64,000 bases of DNA from Bacteroidaceae bacterium (GCA_017536765.1 JAFXGV010000026.1:1-64000); one strand, 5' to 3'. Shown: positions 6,911 through 18,515, counted from the stretch's first letter. Program-made: numbers and translations. Notes: a model not told the origin generated them from the sequence alone.

Positions 6911-9900
6911 TTACTTAACCATAACCTTTTTACCACCCATTATATATATGCCGCTCTTTAGCGGTGTGGTAATCTTGCGGCCCTGCAGGTCGTATATCGA
7001 GTTATCCTGCTCGCGCTCGGGCACAAACGGCAGTTCATCAACCGATGTGGTGCCGCCGTCGGCTATTATATATTCGGTATTGTCGCGTTCGAGCATAAAG
7101 CTGCTTATGTTCATACAGAGCATACCGTTCATATTCACAAGCAAACCAAGCGAAACCTTCGTGGGTTCGTCGAGGGTGAATTCCACAACGTGGCTGCTTG
7201 CAGAGCCTTTGGCCTTCATTGCCACGTAAGCAATGCTTTGTGCAACATTGGCGGTGTTGGGCAGGCCCTCGCCACGGGCAACCACAACATAGCTGTTGTC
7301 GCACTGCCCCTCCCACGTGTCGTGATAGTTCACGGTGAAGGTATAGTTACCCTCAGGAAGGTCGATTGCCTGATATACCTTGTGGTCGGTGAGTTTCGAA
7401 CTGAAGCCATCCCACGCTGTGGTAAAGGTCATACAGTAGCTCTTTTGCGCTTCGACGTGAGCACCGGTAGTCACCGAGCCACTCTTTACAGCGTTCTCTA
7501 TGGTCCAGCCGGTGAGGGTGTAGAAACGATCGCTCTGGCTGCGGTTGACAGGCGTTGTAGAATATATAAATGCAGCCTTATAGTTTTTCATAAAAATATC
7601 TGTTACATCACCCGATGCGGCAGAGGCTGCCGACTCAAGACAGAATACCCCCTTGGACAAACCCCAAGCATCGCCGTCGGGGCCAAAACCGGTGCGCACG
7701 CCATCATTGCCATTGGCTGTGCGGTCGATAACGGCACCACCGCTTTGATTAAAGTCGTAGTAGAGGATGAGGTCGCTGTAGTCTGCGGGGTTCTCTATGG
7801 GCGCATTGGATACTGCAACAATTTCGTCGGCATTGAGTGCCTTTTTCCACACGCGCAATTCATCTATCCGGCCATTCATTGGAGCATTGTCGTTACCTAT
7901 TGCAAAGGATGTCATATTGGATATTGCAAGGTTAAAGGAGATATAGCTTGTAGAGAAATACTCACCGTCGCGATAGAAGTCGGCAAAGCCATCGGAGAAC
8001 ACCGCTGTGTAGTGGTGCCACTCACCCTCAATTACATAACCCTCTTGGCTCTTGCCTGTAGTGCCACCTACGTTCATTATCATTGCACCATTTGATGCGG
8101 TGGTAAGGAGGAAGGTAGAGGCATCATCACCAATACCCAGACAGTTGTCGGCAAGTGCATCGGGGCACATCCACCAATCGACAGAGATGGCAGACATAGA
8201 AGATGCGGCACCTGCCAATGGTGCTGTAACCTTTGCATTATCGCGGCCTGTAAAGTTAAGTCCGTTCTTGCTGTCGGCATTGCATACAATGAGGGCGCGC
8301 TCACGTTTTGTAGAACTTATGCCTGCATCGTTATGCACTTTAAGTGTTACATCATATACACCGCACTCCTTTGGTGTGAGGGTACTGTGCTGCCCTATGA
8401 TGACATATTTCTTGCCCTTGCTCTCCACAGTCCACTCCCACTCCACGGGGTTATACTTGGAGAAGTCCTTGAGTACCGTGCGCTCACCTTTGAGAATAAC
8501 CACGGGAGATACTTCGAATGATGCCTCGGGAGCAGCATCAAGCACTTCAACCTGCAATGTATATGTAGCCTCTTTCTCGCCCGACATAGAGATTACTTTG
8601 AGAGTGACATAATAAACGCCACTTTCGGCATACACAGCCGATGCGTGTATGCCCTCGGCGCTCTCTACATCGGCACCTGGCATACTCCACTCATACTGTT
8701 GGCCGGGAAGGGGGCTGTCAACCGTAAAGAATACTCTTTCGTTCTTGATGCCAACCGGCGCACCGCTGTGGAACGACGCGTTCACGGGCTGCTCCTCCAA
8801 AACGGTTACAATCAACTCATCGGTAACAGTGCTACCCGATATACTCTTGCCCTCAAGCGTTATCTTATAATCGCCCGCAGCGGGGAATACAACCGAAGGC
8901 TCAAGCACCGTGACATTCTCAATGAGGCCATCAATGGTCCAAGAGAGGTTCGATACCGCATCGCTGTAATCGGCCGACAGCGTGATGAGTTTGCCTGCCG
9001 AGGGCTGCTCGTCGAATGCATTAATGGAAACAGCAAGCTCGCTCTTGGTCGATAAGAGCAATTCATCCCTGTAAGCGGTAGCATAATTGCTGTTCAGGAT
9101 GTATGCGTGGTGGCCACCCACATAGTCGCGCCATCTTACCTCGCCGTCTATTTTGGTGGTATTGCCCTTGAAGTATGCAATAAGCCCTTTGGGGAGCACA
9201 TTGCCCGCATATTGTACATTACAGCTGTTCTTTATATCGTCGGCAGTGCGTGCCACGTTCCATATACGCATCTCGTCTATGACCGCATCGGTATATGCGC
9301 GGCTGTACGAATCTACATCGGCACTGAATACAAGGTCGCCGAAGCCGCCCAAGCCACTGTACATAGACGAATGGCAAGATGATGCCGGCACACCATTTAC
9401 ATAAATAACCATTTTGTTACCATCTACCACAATGGCAATATGTGTCCACTCGCCCACCTTAAGAGCCGATGCCATTGTGGCGGTACGGTTGCTTGTATCC
9501 CAGCCTGCAGTGAAACTGCCATTATAGTCGGCGTGCATCATAAATGTACCCCAACCGGGGCCTGCACTTTGGTTCCAGGCGGCAAGGCTGTTAGGCTGTA
9601 TACTGAATTCTATTGTAGCCTCCTCATATTTGGTGGAGAACACATCGGGGATTCTTATACCTGAACGCTTGAGATTAAGAGCCGTATTGTCCCACTCCGA
9701 GGCCACAGGTGAAGAAACGGTCGTCATCATCGACTCCCGGCCACCCTCATAAACAGCCTTAACGCCATAGATGCCAAGCGGTTGGCTATCGTTCAAGTTG
9801 TAGCTTAATGCATCACCGGCAGCCTCGCCTATGTAGATGCCGTCGTTGTAAATTTTATAACCAATCACGCTGTACATAGATGGCAGAGGCTTGTTCCACG

Positions 9901-11446
9901 ACAAGATAGATGAGGTGAGCATAAGATTCTGAGGTGCATAATAGGGCTCACCGTAAACAACAACCGAAATAATTGTCTTTTCGCCGGCATTTTTTATCTC
10001 TAAACCTCCGCGAGGAAGAGAGAAAGCTGTTTCAACACCATCGCGGTTATGCTCGTAATCCATTATAGAGGCGTTGTGTATGATACCCGTGCCTTGCGCC
10101 CAGGATTTGGTGTCAACAATAAAGAAATATTTCAGGGGGAGGCTCTTGTCGTAACCCTCGGTGAGGTCGGTGAGGTCGTAACCAAACTCCATAGGCTCGG
10201 TGTGCAACTTGCCATCGGCCCAGCGGCCAAGCATTGGCACCTCGGGAGCCGGTCTGGTATTACCATAGTTTCCGTCACCTGCATATTTGAAGTGCTCAAA
10301 TGTTATGCTCTTTTCTGGCATTTCGGCATTTAAGTCGGTTGAAACACCTGCCGAGAGGCATATTTCGCTACGATGCGAATATTCCATCTCCAATTTTATT
10401 GTGCGCAAGGGACGATAATCCTTTCTCACCTTGTATATTTCGGGAGCCCACCAGTTACCGGAAAATACCTTTTTATTATTCACCATTGTAAAAGAGGCAC
10501 CACCATATGCATAAGGGCAGTAGATGAAACCGTTGTTTCCCCACCATTCGCCCCAAGAGTTTACAATAATCCAGGCACCCACCTCATCGGCATCGGCCTC
10601 GCCATAAACACCGTCACCGTCTAAATCGAACTCAATGCGGTCGTCATAACCCACAATAGTCATAGCGTGGTCCACCTGTGTGCCCCACTCTGCCACATAA
10701 CGTTTGTTAACAACGCCTGCAGCCCTGTTCGCTGCGGTATTGGGGATTCTGCCATCATAATTACCACCGACACTGGCAAGACCTATTCCACAAACTCCGC
10801 CGGCTCCAAAGCTCTCATCACCATTGTGATTCCACAGCCAGTTCTTTACGAGTTCACGCCCCTCCTCGGTTCCCACGTTCATAGGGAAATGCGCGGGCGG
10901 CAACATACGATTGTGCATAGCTTCGAACCACTTGTCGTAGCCCTGCATCCAACCAAAATCGTCGTTGGCGCAATCTTGACTACCAAAATATTGGGAATAG
11001 GTTTGACCACCATACGTAGCAGCCGATGGTACACCAATGCTTGTCACAAACTGGTCTTTGCCCGAATTACCGTTTGTAAGCAACCACACGAAATGCGAAG
11101 GATAATAATTTTCGGGTAGTTTTCCATTGAGATTACGGTAGGCATTAAGCTCGTATGTGAACATATACGAAATGCGCGATGCCGAACCGCAAGAACCACC
11201 ATCTTGATTAAATACAGGAGGGAAATATTTCTGCTCGGCATTGTTCACATACGCCGGGCGGGTGCTTGCATCGCTCTCATTGGCACGCTTGGCACCGGTT
11301 GCCGTTTCAAGCATAGACCAATCGGGGTTCAGTTTGTCGCTGTAGTCGGGATACATCTTCCGGTTTACATCAACCTGTGCCCACGCAGTCAGTGGCAATG
11401 CCACCAACAATGATAGCAACAAGCGAAACAGGTTAGTTTTTTTCAT
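6911..11446 (-). CDS. Secreted papain-like (C1) cysteine protease with LamG, PKD-like and T9SS-like C-terminal domains
   Basis: A 1511-residue exported protein. The signal peptide (residues 1-24) is followed by a C1 peptidase domain (about 70-330) with a full triad: Cys86 in NQDGGSCGSAS, His260 in VDHAMTIVGYDD and Asn296 in IVNSWGEWWG. A beta-rich region follows, then a LamG-like domain (about 590-765), two or three PKD-like Ig domains (about 815-1060), a second LamG-like domain (about 1070-1235) and a DUF5013-like carbohydrate-binding region. The end (NSIYDLQGRKITTPLKSGIY, then IMGGKKVMVK) resembles a type IX secretion sorting tail. No por/gld secretion genes are in the window. A digestive surface protease that binds glycans or host proteins is a reasonable inference. 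Confidence 0.85.
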   Translation of the reverse strand: MKKTNLFRLLLSLLVALPLTAWAQVDVNRKMYPDYSDKLNPDWSMLETATGAKRANESDASTRPAYVNNAEQKYFPPVFNQDGGSCGSASRISYMFTYELNAYRNLNGKLPENYYPSHFVWLLTNGNSGKDQFVTSIGVPSAATYGGQTYSQYFGSQDCANDDFGWMQGYDKWFEAMHNRMLPPAHFPMNVGTEEGRELVKNWLWNHNGDESFGAGGVCGIGLASVGGNYDGRIPNTAANRAAGVVNKRYVAEWGTQVDHAMTIVGYDDRIEFDLDGDGVYGEADADEVGAWIIVNSWGEWWGNNGFIYCPYAYGGASFTMVNNKKVFSGNWWAPEIYKVRKDYRPLRTIKLEMEYSHRSEICLSAGVSTDLNAEMPEKSITFEHFKYAGDGNYGNTRPAPEVPMLGRWADGKLHTEPMEFGYDLTDLTEGYDKSLPLKYFFIVDTKSWAQGTGIIHNASIMDYEHNRDGVETAFSLPRGGLEIKNAGEKTIISVVVYGEPYYAPQNLMLTSSILSWNKPLPSMYSVIGYKIYNDGIYIGEAAGDALSYNLNDSQPLGIYGVKAVYEGGRESMMTTVSSPVASEWDNTALNLKRSGIRIPDVFSTKYEEATIEFSIQPNSLAAWNQSAGPGWGTFMMHADYNGSFTAGWDTSNRTATMASALKVGEWTHIAIVVDGNKMVIYVNGVPASSCHSSMYSGLGGFGDLVFSADVDSYSRAYTDAVIDEMRIWNVARTADDIKNSCNVQYAGNVLPKGLIAYFKGNTTKIDGEVRWRDYVGGHHAYILNSNYATAYRDELLLSTKSELAVSINAFDEQPSAGKLITLSADYSDAVSNLSWTIDGLIENVTVLEPSVVFPAAGDYKITLEGKSISGSTVTDELIVTVLEEQPVNASFHSGAPVGIKNERVFFTVDSPLPGQQYEWSMPGADVESAEGIHASAVYAESGVYYVTLKVISMSGEKEATYTLQVEVLDAAPEASFEVSPVVILKGERTVLKDFSKYNPVEWEWTVESKGKKYVIIGQHSTLTPKECGVYDVTLKVHNDAGISSTKRERALIVCNADSKNGLNFTGRDNAKVTAPLAGAASSMSAISVDWWMCPDALADNCLGIGDDASTFLLTTASNGAMIMNVGGTTGKSQEGYVIEGEWHHYTAVFSDGFADFYRDGEYFSTSYISFNLAISNMTSFAIGNDNAPMNGRIDELRVWKKALNADEIVAVSNAPIENPADYSDLILYYDFNQSGGAVIDRTANGNDGVRTGFGPDGDAWGLSKGVFCLESAASAASGDVTDIFMKNYKAAFIYSTTPVNRSQSDRFYTLTGWTIENAVKSGSVTTGAHVEAQKSYCMTFTTAWDGFSSKLTDHKVYQAIDLPEGNYTFTVNYHDTWEGQCDNSYVVVARGEGLPNTANVAQSIAYVAMKAKGSASSHVVEFTLDEPTKVSLGLLVNMNGMLCMNISSFMLERDNTEYIIADGGTTSVDELPFVPEREQDNSIYDLQGRKITTPLKSGIYIMGGKKVMVK

Positions 11447-11495
11447 AGCTTTTTGTTTTATTATTTATAAATAATTTTCAATAAGTTCAACTTTG

Positions 11496-11525
11496 CAAAT
11501 TTACATAATATAAAATGTAATCAAA
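11496..11525 (-). promoter_or_regulatory. Promoter of the secreted C1 protease gene
   Basis: On the minus strand TTTG (11522-11525) and TAAATTTG (11496-11503) are 18 bases apart, close to the 19-21 consensus. The leader would be about 45 bases. Confidence 0.5.
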
Positions 11526-11569
11526 GCAACTTATGTTAAAATAAAAAAACAAAAAGAAGAAAAAGAGCG

Positions 11570-11926
11570 TTATTTCACTTTTATTACAATGTTGAGAGGT
11601 TGTAATATAATTTGGAGCTCGCCAAACTTTTGAACAATTTTCACACTCTCCACCACACCCTGCGCCATATATTGCTTGAGCAGAACTATGCAACCATCTA
11701 TTACCTGCTCGGGAACAGCGCGGCTCGCCAGCAGCTCCTCAACCCGAGCATACAGGGCATACGGAGCCGACGAAACATCTATTATTACAATCTGCTCGTC
11801 ATCGGGTACAGAGGCAGGGCAGCCGCCGTGCTTTGCCACATAAAAACACTTTGCACACAACAGCAAAAGCAGCAAAACGACAATTGCCACCGGCCATACG
11901 ATATTTGATGCGATGAATAGTGCCAT
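11570..11926 (-). CDS. Small single-pass membrane protein, unknown function
   Basis: The product is 118 residues with an N-terminal transmembrane segment (about residues 9-30, IVWPVAIVVLLLLLLCAKCF) followed by a soluble alpha/beta part. No family was recognised. The ATG at 11926 is chosen; an upstream in-frame TTG at 11941 would overlap the M23 peptidase stop by 4 bases. It lies immediately downstream of that peptidase on the same strand, so the two are almost certainly cotranscribed and a cell-envelope role is likely. Confidence 0.65.
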   Translation of the reverse strand: MALFIASNIVWPVAIVVLLLLLLCAKCFYVAKHGGCPASVPDDEQIVIIDVSSAPYALYARVEELLASRAVPEQVIDGCIVLLKQYMAQGVVESVKIVQKFGELQIILQPLNIVIKVK

Positions 11927-11937
11927 AGGTATTTTAA

Positions 11938-13236
11938 TCAATTATAAAGCATCGTATCGGCTACAATGGAATCGATGGGTTCTGTAGCTATCCTTATCCC
12001 CTTCAACCGCCCAACAAGAGAGTCGCACACAACATTAAAGGCGGGCTTGTTTGCCTCGCTTATGGGCTTTTTGGGTTGCGATTTTATAGTGAGCGGGTTT
12101 ATTGGTTTGCCATTCTCGTGTACGCGGAAATCGAGGTGCGGGCCGGTGGATATTCCCGTGGAGCCAACATAACCAATCACCTGTTTCTGCTTTACGGCAT
12201 CGCCCACCTTCAGCCCCTTTGCAAAGCGAGACAGGTGCATATAGGTGGTAACGTATGTGCTGTTGTGGCGTATCTTCACATAATTGCCACCGCCACCCGC
12301 CTGGTAGGCTTTGGCTATCACCTTGCCGCTACCCACGGCATAAACGGGGGTACCTTTGGGCGCTGCATAATCAACGCCGTGGTGTGCACGGTATCTTTTG
12401 AGCACGGGGTGAAAACGGCTGTTGGAGAAGCGCGACGATATACGATAGTAATCCAACGGCGCCTTCAAGAAAGCACCCTCGAGGCTGTTGCCATCGGCAT
12501 TGTAAAAGAGTTCCTCGCCATCCTGCACAAAGGGGATTGCATATACCGTGCTGTCCGATGCACGGAACGATGCCGCCTCAATGCGGAAATTATTCAGCGG
12601 TTTCTCCTCCACATATTCCTGCGAGTATATAAGGCGGAACTCATCGCCCTTTTGAATACCGAAGAAGTCTATTGACCAACCGAAGATGTGCGACAAAAGC
12701 ACCGCCAACTGCGGCGAAGCGTTGCTCTCCTGCATTGCCACCCAAAGCGACGAATTCACCACACCCGCAACCTCGGCTGTGCGCCACTCGGCGGGGTTCT
12801 TGCCACGCACGGCAGCGTAGTTGTTGAGAAGGTCGAACACCACATACTCCTTCACGCTCTCCTCATAAACAAAATAGCGTGGCGTGGTGGCACTATCCTT
12901 TGCGCACAGGAGGGCACAGGCCTGCCCGGGGCGCAGACGGCGCGCATCGAATATGCTGTCGGGGCACTGCACAAGGGTGTGTATCTGCTGTGCAGTGAAA
13001 CCAAACGAGAAAAGCACCTCGGCAAGTGTCTGGCGGGGGCGCAGGGTATCATATTTTACATTGTACTGCTCTATCGGAAGCCCATATTTGAGCACGGGCA
13101 TTGCAACGGATACACTATCGGCCGGCACGACCTCTTCTTCGGCCGGTGATGCGGTACTCCTCCACAGAAGAAAAGTAACCACGGCGGCAAGCAATGCTAC
13201 CGCTAAAAATCCCCATAAAATTCTGTTTTTCATCAT
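11938..13236 (-). CDS. Membrane-anchored M23-family endopeptidase (murein hydrolase-like)
   Basis: The product is 432 residues with an N-terminal transmembrane anchor (residues 5-25), a periplasmic region of OapA/LysM-like type (about 55-140) and a C-terminal LytM (M23) domain. HHGVDYAAPKGTPVYAVGSG gives the first zinc ligands (H, D). The usual HxH motif reads GPHLDFRV, so the second His is replaced by Asp; I recall this variant as common in Bacteroidota M23 proteins. Expected role: cleavage of peptidoglycan cross-links during growth, or a regulatory LytM factor if the substitution impairs zinc binding. Followed by a small membrane-protein gene in the same unit. Confidence 0.88.
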   Translation of the reverse strand: MMKNRILWGFLAVALLAAVVTFLLWRSTASPAEEEVVPADSVSVAMPVLKYGLPIEQYNVKYDTLRPRQTLAEVLFSFGFTAQQIHTLVQCPDSIFDARRLRPGQACALLCAKDSATTPRYFVYEESVKEYVVFDLLNNYAAVRGKNPAEWRTAEVAGVVNSSLWVAMQESNASPQLAVLLSHIFGWSIDFFGIQKGDEFRLIYSQEYVEEKPLNNFRIEAASFRASDSTVYAIPFVQDGEELFYNADGNSLEGAFLKAPLDYYRISSRFSNSRFHPVLKRYRAHHGVDYAAPKGTPVYAVGSGKVIAKAYQAGGGGNYVKIRHNSTYVTTYMHLSRFAKGLKVGDAVKQKQVIGYVGSTGISTGPHLDFRVHENGKPINPLTIKSQPKKPISEANKPAFNVVCDSLVGRLKGIRIATEPIDSIVADTMLYN

Positions 13237-13268
13237 ATAATAGAGTGTACCACCTGTTTTTTATACTG

Positions 13269-14222
13269 TTATGCCATTATAAGAAGATATGCAGTGTATG
13301 CCACATAAGCAGCCACAAGCAAGGCACCCTCCCAACGGGTAATGACGCTCTTACCGCCGAAACGGGTTACTAAATATATGAGCAACGACGATGCTATGAG
13401 CACATAGTAATCGACGAAGCTGAACCCTTCAAGCGCTATCGGGGTGATTGCGGCGCTGCAACCAAGTATGAAAAATACATTTAGAATATTGCTGCCAAGC
13501 ACGTTGCCAAGAGCAATACCCACATTACCCTTGCGTGCAGCGTTCACAGACACAGCGAGTTCGGGTAACGAACTGCCGGCCGACACAATGGTGATACCTA
13601 TGACAGCCTCGGAAAGGCCAAGTACACGGGCAAGCGCCGTGGCACCATCTACAAATATGTTACCACCGAAAATGAGCGCAGCAAGACCACCTGCAATGAA
13701 AATCAATATTTTACCCACCGACACGGGTGCGTGCTGCCTCTCGGCATCATCGTCGTTTGTTATGGAGAATGTATAACGGATGAACACCGCAAGGAAACAG
13801 AGCAGCAAAAGGCCGCCGTAACGTGTGATATACTCGCCCTCGGCACCACCTGCAAGCATACTGCCCGACACCAATGTGAGGGCTACCGCCGCCAACAGAT
13901 TAAAGGGAATCTCACGCGACTGCATCTTGGCACTGAACCTTATGGGGGTAATAAGCGCGGCTACACCCAAAATAAGGAGGCTGTTGAAGATATTACTGCC
14001 AATGACATTGCCAAGCGCAATACCAGAACTGCCTCTGATGGCAGAACCCAGGCTGATAACCAATTCGGGCAACGAAGTACCAATGGCCACAATTGTGAGG
14101 CCTATCATAAGCTCGCTCATATTGAAGCGGCGGGCTAAAGCCGACGCTCCCTTTGTGAGCCAGTCGGCACCAAGAATAACAAGCACAATGCCTGCTACAA
14201 ATCCAATTATTGATAATATCAT
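13269..14222 (-). CDS. Calcium/sodium antiporter, CaCA superfamily (YrbG type)
   Basis: A 317-residue inner-membrane exchanger built from two homologous halves of about five helices. Each half has the alpha-repeat motif: GTSLPELVISLGSAIRGSSG and IALGNVIGSNIFN in the first, and SAGSSLPELAVSVNAARKG and IALGNVLGSNILN in the second. The conserved Glu of SLPEL is the cation-binding residue known in this family. It probably exports Ca2+ in exchange for Na+ or H+. Its own -7 element (TACCTTCG, 14253-14260) separates it from the Nudix gene. Confidence 0.92.
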   Translation of the reverse strand: MILSIIGFVAGIVLVILGADWLTKGASALARRFNMSELMIGLTIVAIGTSLPELVISLGSAIRGSSGIALGNVIGSNIFNSLLILGVAALITPIRFSAKMQSREIPFNLLAAVALTLVSGSMLAGGAEGEYITRYGGLLLLCFLAVFIRYTFSITNDDDAERQHAPVSVGKILIFIAGGLAALIFGGNIFVDGATALARVLGLSEAVIGITIVSAGSSLPELAVSVNAARKGNVGIALGNVLGSNILNVFFILGCSAAITPIALEGFSFVDYYVLIASSLLIYLVTRFGGKSVITRWEGALLVAAYVAYTAYLLIMA

Positions 14223-14252
14223 AATAAAAAAGGGTTTTTCTTTTTGGGGATG

Positions 14253-14260
14253 CGAAGGTA
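14253..14260 (-). promoter_or_regulatory. -7 element (TACCTTCG) of the CaCA antiporter gene
   Basis: The minus-strand octamer matches TAnnTT(T/C)G, 30 bases upstream of the ATG. No -33 TTTG lies at the right spacing. Confidence 0.4.
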
Positions 14261-14298
14261 CAAAAAAACAGCAAAACTTTTATCGAATCAAGGAGCTA

Positions 14299-14805
14299 TC
14301 ATATATACGACTTTAATTTAAGGAATTCCTGTTCAAAGTTCGGTGTGAGCACACCCTGCCCCATTGCCTCCTCTATTTCGCCAAGCGACCAGAAACGGCC
14401 GCCGTCGAGTTCGTCGCTGGGGCGCACCTCACCCGTGTATGTGGTGCTGAACACATATACAAGCTCCTTCTCACGCTCGCTTTCGAACAAGTATTTAAGC
14501 AGAAAGCGCGGTTCAAAGCCGGTAATGCCAAGTTCCTCGCGTGCCTCGCGGCACAATGCGGCCGACACCTCCTCGCCAAAATCTATGTGCCCGCCAACGG
14601 CGGTATCCCATTTGCCGGGCTGTATATCCTTCCACAAAGGGCGCTGCTGCAGATAGAGCCTCCCTTGCCCATCGAACAGGTGCAGATGCACCACGGGGTG
14701 CAACAACTTGCTGCCATTGTGGCATTCGCCTCGCGTGGCCGAGCCTATGACCGTGCCATCGGCATCCACTATAGGAAAAATCTCGGCGTTGTTATCTTTT
14801 TTCAT
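14299..14805 (-). CDS. Nudix hydrolase
   Basis: The product is 168 residues. The Nudix box is complete at residues 72-94: Gly72, Glu78 and the REAREELG core at 86-93, the magnesium-binding helix for pyrophosphohydrolase activity. The N-terminal part (FPIVDADGTVIGSATRGECH, LHPVVHLHLFDGQGRLYLQQ) resembles the IPP-isomerase-like/YfcD subgroup. The substrate is unknown. It starts 9 bases after the stop of the FAD oxidoreductase gene and is probably cotranscribed with it. Confidence 0.9.
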   Translation of the reverse strand: MKKDNNAEIFPIVDADGTVIGSATRGECHNGSKLLHPVVHLHLFDGQGRLYLQQRPLWKDIQPGKWDTAVGGHIDFGEEVSAALCREAREELGITGFEPRFLLKYLFESEREKELVYVFSTTYTGEVRPSDELDGGRFWSLGEIEEAMGQGVLTPNFEQEFLKLKSYI

Positions 14806-14814
14806 AATAATTTC

Positions 14815-16380
14815 TTACTTTTCTTCGTGATAGTCACTCTCGCTGTTCACACTCCACAAAGCGCTCTTAGGCGCTCCCGTGCAAATGCAATCGACTGCAG
14901 CAAAGGCTGTGAGCATAGAGTGGTCCATATTATTGTAGCGATGTTGCCCGTTACGCCCTATGCAATAGAGGTTCTCTATGCCATTGAGGAAATCGCGCAC
15001 CACGCCAAGGTTGTAATAGCTGCCGTGGTAAGCGGGATAGGCCTTTTTCATCTTCACTTGGTGGGCCTTTATCACGGCGCCTGCATCTATTATGTCTATC
15101 TTCTCAAGCTCGGCAACGGCCATAGCTATAAAATCTTTTTCACTCATCTGCCACAGGGCATCGCCCTCGTTGCAGAAGTATTCGAGCCCTATGAATATTG
15201 TATTCTTGTAGTCGGCAACCATATATGGCGACCAGTTGTTGAACACCTGCAAACGGCCCACCTGCACATCGCGTTCCTGTATATATATCCAGGTGTCGGG
15301 CACGCGGGCTGCATATGTGCGCAGCTTGGTGTGGTTCTTTACCTTCATTCTATCCACAAGCAGCCCCACGGTGATAAAGTCGCGGTAAGGGAGCGTTGCT
15401 GCCACCTGTGCCACCTGTGCAGGGATTTCCACGCCACGCAATGCGGCCACTAAATCCTTCAATGGCATAGAGGAGAGGAGGTAATCGCACTCACGGGTTT
15501 CCAATGAGCCGCAGGCTGTGCGATAGACAACCGACACCACACGCCCGTTTTCCACGTTCACCTGTTCCACCCTGCTCTCCTTGAGCAGGGTGCCACCCTT
15601 TTCGGTAACCTCGCCTGCCACGCACTCCCACAACTGCCCGGGGCCATATTTGGGATAGAGAAACTCCTCTATGAGCGATGTTTCAACCCCCTTTTGAGCA
15701 ACATCCTTGCTGCGGAACGGGCGCAAAAGCGCATCCTTAATCACTGCCGACACCGAAAGCCCCTTCACGCGCTGGCTGCCCCAGTCGGCCCCCAGTTGCG
15801 ACGGGTGCACGCCCCACACTTTTTGGGTGTAGCCCTCGAAAAAGAGGCTGTAGAGCGGCCTACCGAAACGGTTTATGTAGAAATTCTCCAAAGAGTCCTC
15901 GGGGAGGCGGTGCATTTTGGCTGCGATATAACCACAGCCTGCCTTTATTGTGCGCCAGAGTCCCAATTTTGCAAGTGTGGCAAGGCTCAACGATATTGGA
16001 TAGGGGAAGAATTTGCGCAAGAAGAAGATGCGCGACACCCTGCGACGGCGCAGCATCACTCGGTCGCTATCTTGGGGCGAAGGTTGTTCACCGCTTTCAG
16101 CAGCCCCAAGCAACAGTTCATCGAGGGCGGGCGATGCCTGCAACGGCATCATAGAGCACCACCAGTTCATCACCCTGTCGTTTTTGGAAAAGAAACGGTG
16201 CCCGCCTATATCCATACGGTTTCCACCGAAATTCACGGTCTGCGATATGCCGCCTATGGCATTGCTCTCTTCGAGCACCACGGGGGCAATGGAACTGTTT
16301 TTCAGCAGTTCGTATGCAGCAGTGAGGCCCGCAGGGCCCGCACCCACAACCACGGCAGTATGTTTCTTCTCTTTCTCCAT
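14815..16380 (-). CDS. FAD-dependent oxidoreductase, NAD(P)-binding Rossmann/amine-oxidase type
   Basis: The product is about 521 residues. The N-terminal dinucleotide fold reads [17 protein letters not shown] (GxGxxG at residues 13-18) with the downstream [20 protein letters not shown] typical of UDP-galactopyranose-mutase-like and protoporphyrinogen-oxidase-like flavoproteins. The C-terminal [20 protein letters not shown] resembles the FAD-closing segment of UDP-galactopyranose-mutase-like proteins linked to glycan synthesis. The reaction is not established. The ATG at 16380 is chosen over an in-frame TTG at 16395 because a TACTTTTG -7 element lies just upstream (16403-16410). Confidence 0.82.
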   Translation of the reverse strand: MEKEKKHTAVVVGAGPAGLTAAYELLKNSSIAPVVLEESNAIGGISQTVNFGGNRMDIGGHRFFSKNDRVMNWWCSMMPLQASPALDELLLGAAESGEQPSPQDSDRVMLRRRRVSRIFFLRKFFPYPISLSLATLAKLGLWRTIKAGCGYIAAKMHRLPEDSLENFYINRFGRPLYSLFFEGYTQKVWGVHPSQLGADWGSQRVKGLSVSAVIKDALLRPFRSKDVAQKGVETSLIEEFLYPKYGPGQLWECVAGEVTEKGGTLLKESRVEQVNVENGRVVSVVYRTACGSLETRECDYLLSSMPLKDLVAALRGVEIPAQVAQVAATLPYRDFITVGLLVDRMKVKNHTKLRTYAARVPDTWIYIQERDVQVGRLQVFNNWSPYMVADYKNTIFIGLEYFCNEGDALWQMSEKDFIAMAVAELEKIDIIDAGAVIKAHQVKMKKAYPAYHGSYYNLGVVRDFLNGIENLYCIGRNGQHRYNNMDHSMLTAFAAVDCICTGAPKSALWSVNSESDYHEEK

Positions 16381-16402
16381 TGGCAGGGTATTCAATATTT
16401 TT

Positions 16403-16410
16403 CAAAAGTA
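16403..16410 (-). promoter_or_regulatory. -7 element (TACTTTTG) of the FAD oxidoreductase gene
   Basis: The minus-strand octamer matches TAnnTTTG and lies 22 bases before the ATG at 16380. No clear -33 partner. Confidence 0.45.
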
Positions 16411-16468
16411 CAATTTTTATTCAACACTTACCCATTGTTTATATCAAAAATGTTATTTACAAACAAAA

Positions 16469-16498
16469 AACGCGGCTGCGCACGTGCGCAGCCGCGTT
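16469..16498 (-). terminator. Terminator of groES-groEL (30-base perfect palindrome)
   Basis: GC-rich arms 16469-16483 and 16484-16498 are exact reverse complements. On the minus strand the palindrome is followed by a run of six T, and it lies 20 bases after the groEL stop. Confidence 0.85.
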
Positions 16499-16518
16499 CT
16501 GTCGTTCTATATTGGGGA

Positions 16519-18171
<1,653 letters not shown>

Positions 18172-18175
18172 TTAA

Positions 18176-18448
18176 TTATCCTAAAATAGCCAACACGTCG
18201 CTCTGACGCATAATCAAATATTTCTCACCCTCGTACTCGAGCTCTGTACCCGAATATTTTCCATAGAGCACCTGGTCGCCAACGGCAATTACCATCTCCT
18301 CGTCCTTTGTACCGTTACCAACGGCTACAACCTTGCCCTGCAAGGGTTTCTCCTTTGCTGTGTCGGGGATGATGATACCACCGATAGTTTTCTCCTCTGC
18401 TGCCATAGGCAGTATAAGCACTCTGTCTGCTAATGGTTTAATGTTCAT
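18176..18448 (-). CDS. groES: Co-chaperonin GroES (Hsp10)
   Basis: A 90-residue lid of the GroEL chamber. It reads [20 protein letters not shown], the usual N-terminus, then the mobile loop ([18 protein letters not shown]) and a beta-barrel ending in [13 protein letters not shown]. The frame extends upstream to 18592, but homology begins at the ATG at 18448 and a long untranslated leader with promoter signals precedes it, so the upstream extension is discarded. Confidence 0.98.
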   Translation of the reverse strand: MNIKPLADRVLILPMAAEEKTIGGIIIPDTAKEKPLQGKVVAVGNGTKDEEMVIAVGDQVLYGKYSGTELEYEGEKYLIMRQSDVLAILG

Positions 18449-18489
18449 AATCTTCTTTTTATTTTGTTTGTTAATTATTCTTTTTTGCC

Positions 18490-18504
18490 GTGCCTCAATG
18501 GCAC
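18490..18504 (-). promoter_or_regulatory. Small hairpin in the groES leader
   Basis: GTGCC and GGCAC arms pair around a 5-base loop in the untranslated leader, between the sigma-54-like motif and the start codon. Role unknown; a temperature- or protein-responsive element is only a possibility. Confidence 0.35.
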
Positions 18505-18515
18505 ATTGATTATTA

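Noticed and set aside
6911-7050. Type IX secretion as demonstrated pathway
   Set aside because: Only a tail resembling a sorting signal is visible; such tails also occur in Bacteroidales lacking the machinery and no por/gld/spr genes are in the window.
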